A DNA stretch of 64,000 nt from assembly GCF_000380505.1 (NCBI RefSeq), contig NZ_AQYH01000004.1:248001-312000 (forward strand), given 5' to 3'. This DNA comes from Kaistia granuli DSM 23481 (lineage in GTDB: Bacteria > Pseudomonadota > Alphaproteobacteria > Rhizobiales > Kaistiaceae). Position 1 is the first letter of the stretch; each line of letters starts with the position of its first letter. The translations under genes were made by a program, and so were the position numbers. The notes beneath the pieces were generated by a model. It was given only the letters and a program-made list of their open reading frames with translations. It had not been told where the DNA came from and did not search any database. Positions 19,632-27,570 of the stretch are shown here, piece after piece.

Positions 19632-19816
19632 GGGCGGTGGTCCCGTCCTGTTGCATCGGGCTCGAGAGGCCGGCAATCGCTGGCGGCGACCGCGGCGGCC
19701 TGGCATTGCCGGGGTGTGGCGCCCCGGCAATGCTTGCTTGATGCGGTTCTTGCGAACCGGGATGGCGATCGGTCCCAGCAACCGGACCGCCATCCGCAGA
19801 AGATCCGGGCGAGGCC

Positions 19817-20947
19817 TCAGATGATCTCGAGGTAATCGCGATCCGGCAGCGGCGGGAACGGCGAGGCCGGGATCGTCTGGTACCAGAAGGCGACCGAGGC
19901 GATGTCGTCCTGCAGCGGCAGGTAGCGGCGGTCCTTCTTCTCCGTTCGCCAGCCCAGCGCTTGGATCGTCACCTTCAAATCACTTTCGAAGCGGATCGGA
20001 TCCATGATGTGCCAGCGATACATGCCGAAGCGGGTCTGCGAGCGATAGGTGCCGTCCGGCCGGATCACCTGCGGCAGGCCGGCATAGGCGGTGGTGAACT
20101 CGCGGTATTCGCTCGTCATGGTCGGGTCGACGACGCCGCCGTCGAAGTTGTAAGCGCCGCAGAAATAGTCTTCCGTGCCGGTGCCGCAGATGGTCGGGTA
20201 TTCCTTGTCGCCATCCATGAAGAACTTGATCTCGCCTTCACCCCACCAGCCGGCATTGTTGACGCCCCAGGCCATGTAGGTGCCGACATAGTGACCCTGA
20301 CCCTTGACGCCGTCGAGGATGACGTAGTCCTCCTTGAAGGGCAGCGGGTTGGTGCGGCGGAACTGTGCGTGGAAATAGGCGGCGTCGGCCGGAACCTCGG
20401 TCAGCGTGTAGTTGATCTGGTAGTAAACGATGGCGTGGTCGGTCGGATCGCGGTTTTCCAGCGTGATCCGGCAGTGCTTCCGGAACGGCATTTCCCAGTA
20501 GCAGTTGAAGGCGCGGCCGGGATTGACGCAGACCGCGAGCGAGGAAACCTGCGCATACTGGTTCCAGCCGGCGCAGAAGAAGTCGCCGAGCGGGCTCTCG
20601 ACCGAGGGATGCTCCTGGCCGTCCCAGTAGATGCGGAGGATCAGGTCGCGCCAACGCACATTGGCCGGCGTCAGCCAGATCTGCTGGATCGCGCCGGGAC
20701 CCTCGATGTCGGCGATGACCCGCGTTTCGCCCGCCTCCATACGGATCGAGGGCGATACCTTCCAACCGAGGCCGCTGCCGTCCTTGCCGAGGCCGCGGGC
20801 ACAGCTGGCGCCGGTGCCTTCCAGCGCCATGCCGCCCTTGCCCTTCTCGCCGGTGAAGTTTTCCGGGCTGATCGAGCGGGTCTTTGCCTTGGACAGCAGT
20901 GAAAGATTCCCGAGATGCATCCCGAGTCCGGAAAAGCCCTCTGACAT
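19817..20947 (-). CDS. GH172 (DUF2961) glycoside hydrolase
   Basis: A 376-residue DUF2961 protein, now glycoside hydrolase family 172. Characterised members act on alpha-D-fructofuranosides or D-arabinofuranosides. Visible family features are RMEAGETRVIADIEGPGAIQQ with WLTP, IYWDGQEHPSVESPLGDFF near residues 105-125, and two acidic motifs that are the likely catalytic region, GEGEIKFFMDGD (about 235-246) and GTGTEDYF (about 253-260). There is no signal peptide, so it should work in the cytoplasm on imported oligosaccharide. It is the first gene of the transport operon and divergent from gntR. Substrate is inferred only at family level. Confidence 0.9.
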   Translation of the reverse strand: MSEGFSGLGMHLGNLSLLSKAKTRSISPENFTGEKGKGGMALEGTGASCARGLGKDGSGLGWKVSPSIRMEAGETRVIADIEGPGAIQQIWLTPANVRWRDLILRIYWDGQEHPSVESPLGDFFCAGWNQYAQVSSLAVCVNPGRAFNCYWEMPFRKHCRITLENRDPTDHAIVYYQINYTLTEVPADAAYFHAQFRRTNPLPFKEDYVILDGVKGQGHYVGTYMAWGVNNAGWWGEGEIKFFMDGDKEYPTICGTGTEDYFCGAYNFDGGVVDPTMTSEYREFTTAYAGLPQVIRPDGTYRSQTRFGMYRWHIMDPIRFESDLKVTIQALGWRTEKKDRRYLPLQDDIASVAFWYQTIPASPFPPLPDRDYLEII

Positions 20948-21017
20948 TTTTCCTCCATGTCAGTGCATGCGACGTCGCTCCGTGGCGATCAGTAGATCGA
21001 CGGCCTGCGCGTGGTCA

Positions 21018-21031
21018 TTTCAATATTGAAA
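21018..21031. promoter_or_regulatory. Palindrome in the GH172/gntR control region
   Basis: TTTCAATATTGAAA is a perfect 14-base palindrome 71 bases upstream of the GH172 start. It sits in a visibly AT-rich stretch (about 20950-21240) that stands out from the GC-rich surroundings. It is a candidate operator for the transport operon. Confidence 0.45.
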
Positions 21032-21223
21032 GGTGGTGATTTAGGGCAATAGTCATCCTACCGCAGCGTTCTATGCTGCGATATGATCACTTTGATCAAT
21101 TTTCGTCTGCTGCGTGGCGTGGTGACCTTGGCGTTGTGTTTCCAACCGGGAGAATTTTCTTATTTTTATTTAGGCGCTTTGATCGAAACGTTGTTGTTCG
21201 ACGCGTCTTATTGATGTGAGATG

Positions 21224-21235
21224 CTAGGATCCTAG
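21224..21235. promoter_or_regulatory. Palindrome overlapping the gntR promoter
   Basis: CTAGGATCCTAG is a perfect 12-base palindrome ending 13 bases before the gntR ATG. Its right half runs into TAGTTT (21233-21238), a possible -10 element, so bound repressor would block gntR. An isolated half-site ATCCTA also lies near 21054. Confidence 0.5.
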
Positions 21236-21248
21236 TTTGGGGGTGTCA

Positions 21249-22010
21249 ATGGCCATCGCGATGTCGCGGAGAAAATCTCAGACAGGCGCCGAGCTTCCGC
21301 CGGGCGACAATCCGTTCCCGGCCGATGCGGTGATCGACCGGTCGCGGCCGATCGGCGAGCAGGTCTATGCGCTGCTGCGCCGGGCGATCGCGCACTGGCA
21401 TCTGCTGCCCGGCGATCCGATCCCCGAGGCGCTGGTGACGCGGCGCTTCGACATCTCCCGTTCGCCGCTGCGCGAGGCGTTCCGCCAGCTCGCCTCCGAC
21501 GGGCTGGTGGTGATCCGGCCGCAGGCGGGAACCTATGTCTCGCCGGTAGACCGGCTGCGCTGGGAAGAGGGGCGGATCATTCGCCGCGCGCTCGAGATCG
21601 AGGGCATCCGTCGCGCCGCGCTGCATGTCTCGCAGGCCAATCTGGACGAGCTGGAGCTCCTGCTGCGCCAGCAGCGCCGCGCCGCGGAGGCCGAGGATTT
21701 CGAGGAGCTGATCGATCTCGACGACCGCTTCCACGCGGCGATCTGCAATCTGAGCGGCTTCCCCCGGCTCTGGCGCATGATCGATGGCGCCAAGGCGCAG
21801 ATCGACCGCACCCGCTTCATGGCGCTGCCGGAAATGGGGCGCGCGGATGCGACGCTCGCCGAGCACCAGGGCATCGTCGACGCGCTCGCGGCCCGCGATC
21901 CGGATCTCTCCGTGCAACTGCTCGTGCGCCACCTCGACCGCTCCGACGAGGCGATGGCCCAGCTCTTTGCCGGCGAGGACTTCTATTCCGGCATTCCCGC
22001 CCGGGACTAG
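21249..22010 (+). CDS. GntR-family transcriptional regulator (FCD domain)
   Basis: A 253-residue regulator. A winged helix-turn-helix covers roughly residues 30-95 (VTRRFDISRSPLREAFRQLA is the recognition region). It is followed by a FadR-type C-terminal helical domain whose metal/effector-site histidines appear in DDRFHAAICNLSG, HQGIVDALAARD and RHLDRSDE. The ATG at 21249 follows a GGGGG run. Divergent placement from the GH172/ABC operon makes it the likely sugar-responsive repressor of that operon and of itself (inference). Confidence 0.88.
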   Translation: MAIAMSRRKSQTGAELPPGDNPFPADAVIDRSRPIGEQVYALLRRAIAHWHLLPGDPIPEALVTRRFDISRSPLREAFRQLASDGLVVIRPQAGTYVSPVDRLRWEEGRIIRRALEIEGIRRAALHVSQANLDELELLLRQQRRAAEAEDFEELIDLDDRFHAAICNLSGFPRLWRMIDGAKAQIDRTRFMALPEMGRADATLAEHQGIVDALAARDPDLSVQLLVRHLDRSDEAMAQLFAGEDFYSGIPARD

Positions 22011-22055
22011 CCTGCTACGGCCGGGTCCTGCTGTCATGCCCAAGGCGAAGGAGGG

Positions 22056-22085
22056 CAAAAAGAAGCCCGCCGGAGCGGGCTTCTC
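22056..22085 (-). terminator. Terminator of the second BA14K gene
   Basis: On the minus strand AGAAGCCCGC pairs with GCGGGCTTCT across a 4-base loop and is followed by a T-run (TTTTTGCCC). It lies about 25 bases past the BA14K stop. Confidence 0.9.
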
Positions 22086-22106
22086 GAACTTCGGTGTCGT
22101 CGCGGC

Positions 22107-22736
22107 TCAGTTATAGGGCGACCGGCACTGCTGGCGCGGGCCTTCATAGGGCTGGAACGAATTGTCCGAGGCGCGGTAGGAGCGGTAGCGGTCCTCGCAC
22201 CAGCGCAGGTGATTGCTGGAGAGGTGCGGCGGCGCGACTTCCTGCGGCTGGTTGGCGATGGCGCCGCCGAGCAGCGCGCCGACTCCGAAGGCCGCCAGCG
22301 GATACCACCAGCCATCATTGCCGCGGCGATAGCCGGGGCGCGGATCGCGGTAGCCCTGGTGACCCTGCCAATGGCCGGGACGGGACGGGCCGCCGGACCA
22401 GCCCGGCTTGCCGGGACCGTTCCATCCGCCCTGACCCGGTCGACCCGGACCGCCATGGCCCGGACGTCCGGGGCCACCGTGGTTCGGGCCGCCATGGCTG
22501 GGGCCGCCCCAGCTGGGATTGCTCGGCCCGGGACGGCCGGGCTTGCCGGGGTTGTTCGATCCGGGACGACCGGGGCGGCAGCCCTGCGGCGGGCAGTTCT
22601 GGTTGAACTGGGCGTCGATCCGCAGCGTCGGGGCGCTGCCCGGGTTGACGATCGGCAACGGCGCGGCCTGCGCCGGCATGGCCGCGGCCGCGAAGGTGAG
22701 CGTCAGGGCGGTGGCGCAGATCTTCTTCAGATCCAT
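22107..22736 (-). CDS. BA14K-family protein (second paralogue)
   Basis: A 209-residue exported protein. The signal peptide ends MPAQAAP. A long low-complexity centre of GRPG/GHGG/GPGRPG units follows, then the shared hydrophobic [16 protein letters not shown] segment and the C-terminal BA14K domain ([20 protein letters not shown]). The ATG at 22736 starts the signal peptide; the long upstream open frame is discarded. It is paralogous to 7910-8422 but has a different repeat centre. Confidence 0.88.
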   Translation of the reverse strand: MDLKKICATALTLTFAAAAMPAQAAPLPIVNPGSAPTLRIDAQFNQNCPPQGCRPGRPGSNNPGKPGRPGPSNPSWGGPSHGGPNHGGPGRPGHGGPGRPGQGGWNGPGKPGWSGGPSRPGHWQGHQGYRDPRPGYRRGNDGWWYPLAAFGVGALLGGAIANQPQEVAPPHLSSNHLRWCEDRYRSYRASDNSFQPYEGPRQQCRSPYN

Positions 22737-23110
22737 GGAAATTCCTTCTCGATAGCGATCAGCGGTCTGATCGGGGGGCCGTCCCGAAGGGAACGGTCGC
22801 CGGCACCGGCTCGAACCGGATCGGCGCGGTTGCGCTGGAGTGCGGATCGAGAATACCAACTTATGGTCAGTATAGCTGATGAAATGAACCAAAAGTGTGA
22901 TCGCCGTCATAGGCTTGCCCGGAGCGAGGCCGAGGCCTGCGGGCTGGCCGCCCCGGCCGGACCGCCGCGAATGGTTCGCGCCCTGTCGCTTCCGTGCAGC
23001 TGGGAAGCGGACCGATCGGGTGTCGCGATGATTCGAAATCGGGCTAGCACCGCCGGCCTGACGGCTGACTTGGCGTCCGGATCGCAGAAAATGCCGGTTC
23101 CACGTGAGGG
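22737..23110. other. Intergenic region upstream of the BA14K gene
   Basis: No gene is supported here. It holds the upstream region of the minus-strand BA14K gene, including a more AT-rich patch near 22850-22900 that may contain its promoter, and then GC-rich sequence up to the tRNA fragment at 23111. Open frames crossing it show no family features. Confidence 0.6.
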
Positions 23111-23159
23111 AAGTTATTGCAGCGGGCAATTGGGAATTGAACCCACGGCATTCAGCTTG
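23111..23159 (-). repeat. Decayed 3' half of tRNA-Gly (left end of islet)
   Basis: This segment matches the anticodon-loop-to-3'-end part of the intact tRNA-Gly at 24352-24399, in the same orientation and including the CA end and the following AATAA. There are only a few substitutions and one indel over nearly 50 bases. It has no 5' half and cannot be a working tRNA. It looks like the displaced attachment-site copy of an old integration. Confidence 0.8.
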
Positions 23160-23385
23160 CGGCCGCGCGGCCGCCGGCGCAGATCTCGGTCCCGCTGCTT
23201 GTCTCACCCTGCAGTTTCGCAGGACGGAATTGGTCCGATCAATACTTCTGGACAAGTGAAAGCATACTTGAATCGCAACTAGTTGCTCGACATAGTCGCC
23301 GCCGGAATAAGAACGGCTCCAAGCGATACGAATGGGGCATGAATATCATACGGCGCGGCGGCCGCGCCGCGGCAGGAGTTTCGAT

Positions 23386-24072
23386 TTGAGATTTCACTTT
23401 GCGACGGCCGCATCTACGGCATTCGGTATTCTGGCTTCGACACTCGCTTTCGCCGACGACGTCCCCCCTCAGTGGACTGGCCTCTATATGGGACTTGGGG
23501 TGACTGGCAGTCACTTGGAGACGGATCAGTATTCGCCGGCTCAGCTGGGATTTTCGGGGTATCAGGCAGCGACTTATGGCGGCACGCACTTCTATGGCTT
23601 TGTGCAAGGTGGCGCCGATCTGCAGCTGGGCAAGGCAGTGCTGGGCCTAAGACTGCGGCATGAGATGACCGGATCCGATGGCGACCACTTTCTGAAGGTT
23701 GATGAGGTCGTGTCGTCAAACGCCGTGGCCATTACGACACTCTCTGCCCGTATCGGCTATCTGCTCCAGCCCCGGATATTGGTATACGCCAACGCTGGCC
23801 CGGCATTGGGGCAGTTCAATTACTCAAGTGTCGATGAACGCTGGAACCTTGTTGACGCCAGCCTCGACGCCAGCCGTTTAGGCGTCGCGGTGGGGGCGGG
23901 CGCCGAATATCGGCTCAGTGAGCACGTATCGATGTTCGCCGAATACACCCACACAAACTTTTCCAAAGACAGTTCGACCTTCAACTACGGTGATGCCTAC
24001 CCTGCAAACTGGACCTACGAGTTCAAGCATCGGTTGGACTCGGTTCAGATGGGCATGAATATCCGCTTCTGA
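23386..24072 (+). CDS. Outer-membrane beta-barrel protein in islet
   Basis: A 228-residue barrel protein with an Omp25/31-like plan: signal peptide ending TLAFADD, then QWTGLYMGLGVTGSHLE as first strand, and a C-terminal VQMGMNIRF with terminal Phe. A TTG start at 23386 is proposed because AGGAG lies 7 bases upstream and it places the signal peptide at the N-terminus. The ATG 54 bases earlier would add an Arg-rich leader. Codon use is less GC-biased than in its neighbours, consistent with acquisition. Confidence 0.8.
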   Translation: MRFHFATAASTAFGILASTLAFADDVPPQWTGLYMGLGVTGSHLETDQYSPAQLGFSGYQAATYGGTHFYGFVQGGADLQLGKAVLGLRLRHEMTGSDGDHFLKVDEVVSSNAVAITTLSARIGYLLQPRILVYANAGPALGQFNYSSVDERWNLVDASLDASRLGVAVGAGAEYRLSEHVSMFAEYTHTNFSKDSSTFNYGDAYPANWTYEFKHRLDSVQMGMNIRF

Positions 24073-24358
24073 TCTCCTGGCATCGACGCAGGTCGGGACT
24101 GCCGCTGCTTCGAAGAACTCGCCGTACCACCGATCTCGCCAGCACGAACCAGGGCCGATAGGTCGATCCCGACGATCCAGCCGGCGGTGGATATGCGTAG
24201 GCGGCGGTAGGACACGGCAGGTCCGGGAACGGGATAGCCCGAGCAAATCTCGGGACTTCTTGCGCCAGAGTGACCATGAATGGCCGCGGCAGGCCCATCT
24301 TGTTGTGGTGTGCAGTGAATGCTGAAGTCGGTAAAGTATTGATCTTATTGGTAATTAT

Positions 24359-24433
24359 TGGAGCGGGCGATGGGAATTGAACCCACGACATTCAGCTTGG
24401 GAAGCTGACGTTCTACCTCTGAACTACACCCGC
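24359..24433 (-). tRNA. tRNA-Gly (anticodon CCC)
   Basis: It folds fully: acceptor GCGGGTG/CGCCCGC, D-stem GTTC/GAAC, anticodon stem TCAGC/GCTGA with loop TTCCCAA, variable region ATGTC, T-arm GTGGG-TTCAATT-CCCAT, discriminator T and encoded CCA. The anticodon CCC reads Gly GGG codons. It is 75 bases including CCA. Its 3' end faces the islet at 23111-24399. Confidence 0.95.
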
Positions 24434-24744
24434 ATCGCAACTTTTGCTTCGCTTTTCCCGGAGCTCCGGCCAGGCGCCGGTTCAGGGAAAAGCATGGGAT
24501 CGTTTGTACCTGCATTGCCCTGACTTGATCAAGGGCATCGCCGCACCGGTTCGCTGCTTTCGAACCGTCTTCGCGGCGAGGCGGCTGCCTCGCGATGCCG
24601 CAGGTGGCCGGGAGGGATACCTTCGAGGGCGCTTGACGTTAGGCCGCGCCAACATGCGGTGCTAAATTCACATTGCCATGATGTCCAACCCCGACGGCGA
24701 ACGATCTGCCGTCCATTCGCGAGTCCTGCGGGGAGTGTGATTTA
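24434..24744. other. Intergenic region between tRNA-Gly and glycosyltransferase
   Basis: This stretch contains the tRNA upstream region on its left side and the leader of the glycosyltransferase gene on its right (GGGGAG before the GTG start). No gene or strong hairpin was recognised. Small open frames lack family features or a ribosome site. Confidence 0.55.
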
Positions 24745-26628
24745 GTGGATCGAATCTTGTCCTACTGCATCGCGGTGAAGAACCGTCCGGATGAGCTGCT
24801 CCAGACCCTTTCGTTCAATCTCGAAGAGAACAGTCGGTTTTCCGAGGTCATCGACTTCGTGGTGGGGGTTTTCGACGGCGACACGGCACTTGTCGGCCGA
24901 CTGGAGGCGGAGCACGCCGAAGACATTCGTTCCGGCTATCTGAAGGTATTCCATCTCGGCGGCCTGGATGTCTGGCATTTCGGCCGTGCCAAGAACCGGT
25001 TCAGGTCGCTGCCTATCGGAGCGCTGTTTTCCAGCCTGGACGCCGACAATTTCGTATCGGCCGAGGAAACGGGCCAGATCCTCGACGCCTATTCGGAATA
25101 TGGTGCCGACTTCATCTTCCATCACTTTTCCGGCCGATGGGGCGATGGAACCTGCGGCCGCGTCACCCTTGGGTCCGAGACATATCGGGCCGTCGGCTAT
25201 GACGAAAGTTTCATGCCGCGTCAGTTCGACGAGGTCGATTTCATCGTCTCCTCGCTGCGACATGACAGAAACCTGCCGTTGCTGGCCTATTCCGAGGGCG
25301 GCATTTTCGGCCAGTCGCCCTCGGCGCAGCTCTGTCTCGATGAAATCGGCATGGTCCTGCGGAGTGTCGTGAAGCCCGATCTGCGTCGCAGGCTGCCCCT
25401 CAATCCCAAGGGCCAAGACTACGTCCCTGTCGATCCGGTCCTCGAGCAGATGACGCTGTTCAATCGCGCGCGGTGCCTTGCCAAATGCGCGCAGACGGCG
25501 GAGGCGGCGGAAAAATTTCTCGCCGCCGTCAGGGCCGCGGCCGATCGACTGGTCGATGGGCTCGACAGGACCGATGTCCTCCGGAGCTTCTTCGGGATGG
25601 CCGAGTTCCCGGCATTTCGCGACGGCCCGGTGCCCGTCATCTCCTGCATCCGCGATGACGGTCAGTTTCTCGACGACTGGTACCGGCACTACAAGAAGCT
25701 CGGCTGCGGCCCGTTCTTCATCGTGGACAACGGTTCGTCCCCGCCGATCCGGGAACTGCTGCCCCATGACGACGTCCATGTCCTCACACCGGCGGCGGGG
25801 TGCTACCGATCCTGCAAGAGCGTCTGGATCAAGGCGGCGATGAAGGCCTTCCTCGGCGAGGGGCGCTGGGCCGTCACCGTGGATTCCGACGAACTGGTCG
25901 ACGTCCTCGGCGACTGTGGAACGATCGGCGAGGTCGTCGACAGGGCGACGGCCGCCGGTCATCGCTTCGTTCCGGGCATGCTGGTGGACTTGCTTCCGGG
26001 GCCATCCCTGGATGCCGAGGCGGCGCTGGCGCAGGGCAGCTCCGTCGTCGAGGTCTTTGATCATCACCTCTTCGACGCCGGGGGGGACCGGAGGGGCTAT
26101 GTCGACAGCGACGCAATCCGATGGGCGTTCGGTCGTCACTGGTTGACCAGCTTTTGCGTGGATGTGCGCTATCGGCTGTTCGGAACCGTCGACGTTCTGC
26201 GAAAGGTTCCGCTGATTCGGTACGAGGAGGGGATTCGGATTAACCAGGGGTTCCATGACGTGGCCTATGCCGATCAGAAGACCCTCCCCAGCGCGGTTTG
26301 GGGCGGCGACTTCCTGCTGCCGATCCGTCACTACAAGCTCTCGAAGCTGTTCCAGCCGGCGACTCGCCTGGATATGGCCACCGCCGCGGCCGCCCCGGCC
26401 GCGTATCATCCACGGACGCGGGAGAACCTCCGAAGAATGGCGTCGACGCCGCAGGAGGACGTCACCCGAAGCCTTCAGCGGCTCGGCCTGCGGAAGTATG
26501 ACGCGGATTTCTTCGATGGCCGGCAGATCCACAAGGCTGCCCGTCGCAAGGGCCGGGGGGCGGCGCTACGGACGCTGTGGGCGAGGATATCAGGCCGGGC
26601 TCGGGAGAGCGGGATCTTCGGGCGATAA
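24745..26628 (+). CDS. Large two-domain glycosyltransferase
   Basis: A 627-residue cytosolic protein with two GT-A-like modules. The first (residues about 1-210) has ILSYCIAVKNRPDELLQTL and a DxD-type FSSLDADNFVS near residue 97. The second (about 290-560) has the family-2_4-like VISCIRDDGQFLDDWYRHYKKLG entry and VTVDSDELVDVLG as metal site near residue 380. The GTG start follows GGGGAG. No membrane segment is seen. Its 3' end overlaps the opposing methyltransferase by 39 bases. Role in surface glycan or protein glycosylation is inferred from neighbours only. Confidence 0.75.
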   Translation: MDRILSYCIAVKNRPDELLQTLSFNLEENSRFSEVIDFVVGVFDGDTALVGRLEAEHAEDIRSGYLKVFHLGGLDVWHFGRAKNRFRSLPIGALFSSLDADNFVSAEETGQILDAYSEYGADFIFHHFSGRWGDGTCGRVTLGSETYRAVGYDESFMPRQFDEVDFIVSSLRHDRNLPLLAYSEGGIFGQSPSAQLCLDEIGMVLRSVVKPDLRRRLPLNPKGQDYVPVDPVLEQMTLFNRARCLAKCAQTAEAAEKFLAAVRAAADRLVDGLDRTDVLRSFFGMAEFPAFRDGPVPVISCIRDDGQFLDDWYRHYKKLGCGPFFIVDNGSSPPIRELLPHDDVHVLTPAAGCYRSCKSVWIKAAMKAFLGEGRWAVTVDSDELVDVLGDCGTIGEVVDRATAAGHRFVPGMLVDLLPGPSLDAEAALAQGSSVVEVFDHHLFDAGGDRRGYVDSDAIRWAFGRHWLTSFCVDVRYRLFGTVDVLRKVPLIRYEEGIRINQGFHDVAYADQKTLPSAVWGGDFLLPIRHYKLSKLFQPATRLDMATAAAAPAAYHPRTRENLRRMASTPQEDVTRSLQRLGLRKYDADFFDGRQIHKAARRKGRGAALRTLWARISGRARESGIFGR

Positions 26629-27330
26629 CCGCATGGCCCATTGGCGGGCGGCGTCCATCCGGATGATTTCAAAGGCCCCGCGCCGGCTGAAGTCGCGCAC
26701 CGCTCGGAAGACGCCGTGGTGTCGATGGTTCGGGTCGATCTGGCAGTCATCGCCGAGGATCAGGCCACCGGGCTTCAGGACGCGCGCGACGGCGTCCAAT
26801 TCGTCCAACGTGCCCTGATAGCTGTGCGTGGTGTCGATGTAGACCCAGTCCAGGGTCGCCGGCTGGAGTTGGGACAGCCAGTCCAGCGAGGCCGAGACGA
26901 CGATCGCGGCCTTGCCGTCCATGCGGGCGGCGCGCGCCTGGACGGCGAGAAGCGCGACCGCGGTGGTGAGCCTGCCGTGATCGGTGTAGTCGCCCCAGTC
27001 CGGGTAGTCATCGCCGAAGGCGAGGTGCCAGACATCGACCAGGTAGAGCTTCGTCGGTCGGGCTCTCTCGAACAGAGCCTGGGAGAAGGCCCCGGTGAAG
27101 ACCCCCAGCTCCGCGCCGACGCCGCCGCGCGGAATGAGGTCGAGGATGGCGAGCCGGTCCGAGACGCGATCCCGCTGTTCGACGACCTCGAGGGAGGGGT
27201 GCGCCTGCTTGAGCCGCTGGATCTCCGGAATCTCCGGCCGGGGAGGGCGCGGCATCACGGCTTGCGGGGCGCTGCGCGCCGCCGGCGGCTTCGGTCGGAG
27301 CATTTCCCTGATTGTGCGAACCAGCTCCAT
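26590..27330 (-). CDS. Class I SAM-dependent methyltransferase (Methyltransf_24-like)
   Basis: A 246-residue methyltransferase. The SAM-binding motif I is AELGVFTGAFSQAL near residue 75. Motif-like YLVDVWHLAFGDDYPDWGDY follows, then WVYIDTTHSYQGTLDELDAV and LKPGGLILGDDC. The pattern (YIDxxHxYxGxxxDL) is that of Methyltransf_24 enzymes often found in sugar or glycan clusters. The start at 27330 was chosen as the first ATG before the conserved region. It lies between two glycosyltransferases on the opposite strand. Confidence 0.82.
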   Translation of the reverse strand: MELVRTIREMLRPKPPAARSAPQAVMPRPPRPEIPEIQRLKQAHPSLEVVEQRDRVSDRLAILDLIPRGGVGAELGVFTGAFSQALFERARPTKLYLVDVWHLAFGDDYPDWGDYTDHGRLTTAVALLAVQARAARMDGKAAIVVSASLDWLSQLQPATLDWVYIDTTHSYQGTLDELDAVARVLKPGGLILGDDCQIDPNHRHHGVFRAVRDFSRRGAFEIIRMDAARQWAMRLSPEDPALPSPA

Positions 27331-27570
27331 CGGGCTATCCCGGCTCCATTCGACGCAGGATGACAGCGCCCCGTCGACGTGTCCAGCGCACGGAAAGCGT
27401 CTCGGGGCTGGCGCCTCCCGCTGTCGTCCGGCCGCTCCGGGCATGGCGTCGCCTCGTGCGGGCCCGTCGTGATTTGCCGGTGTCTGGTCCGTCGATCGGC
27501 AGTTGATTAGCCAACCTTTGGCTTGCTATGGGGAATCGGGGCGGGTGGCTCAGCCACACGAGGGTAACTG

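Larger units (their letters stand above)
23111..24399. mobile_element. Small islet bounded by tRNA-Gly direct repeats
   Basis: About 1.2 kb between a tRNA-Gly 3' fragment and the intact tRNA-Gly gene. This is the geometry left when an element integrates into a tRNA 3' end: intact gene at one end, same-direction 3' duplicate at the far end. The interior is visibly more AT-rich than the flanks and carries one gene, an outer-membrane barrel. There is no integrase, so it is a remnant or was mobilised in trans. Sequence 24073-24351 inside it holds no recognisable gene. Confidence 0.6.

Noticed and set aside
22107-22736. Collagen-like or elastin-like structural protein
   Set aside because: The Gly/Pro-rich centre lacks a regular Gly-X-Y period, and the flanking signal peptide and BA14K domain explain the protein better.
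23111-23159. Second tRNA-Gly gene
   Set aside because: Only the 3' half is present, with an extra base in the acceptor region and no 5' half or D-arm.
24742-26532. 596-residue minus-strand open frame opposite the first glycosyltransferase
   Set aside because: It shadows the plus-strand gene and has no signal, domain or ribosome site.
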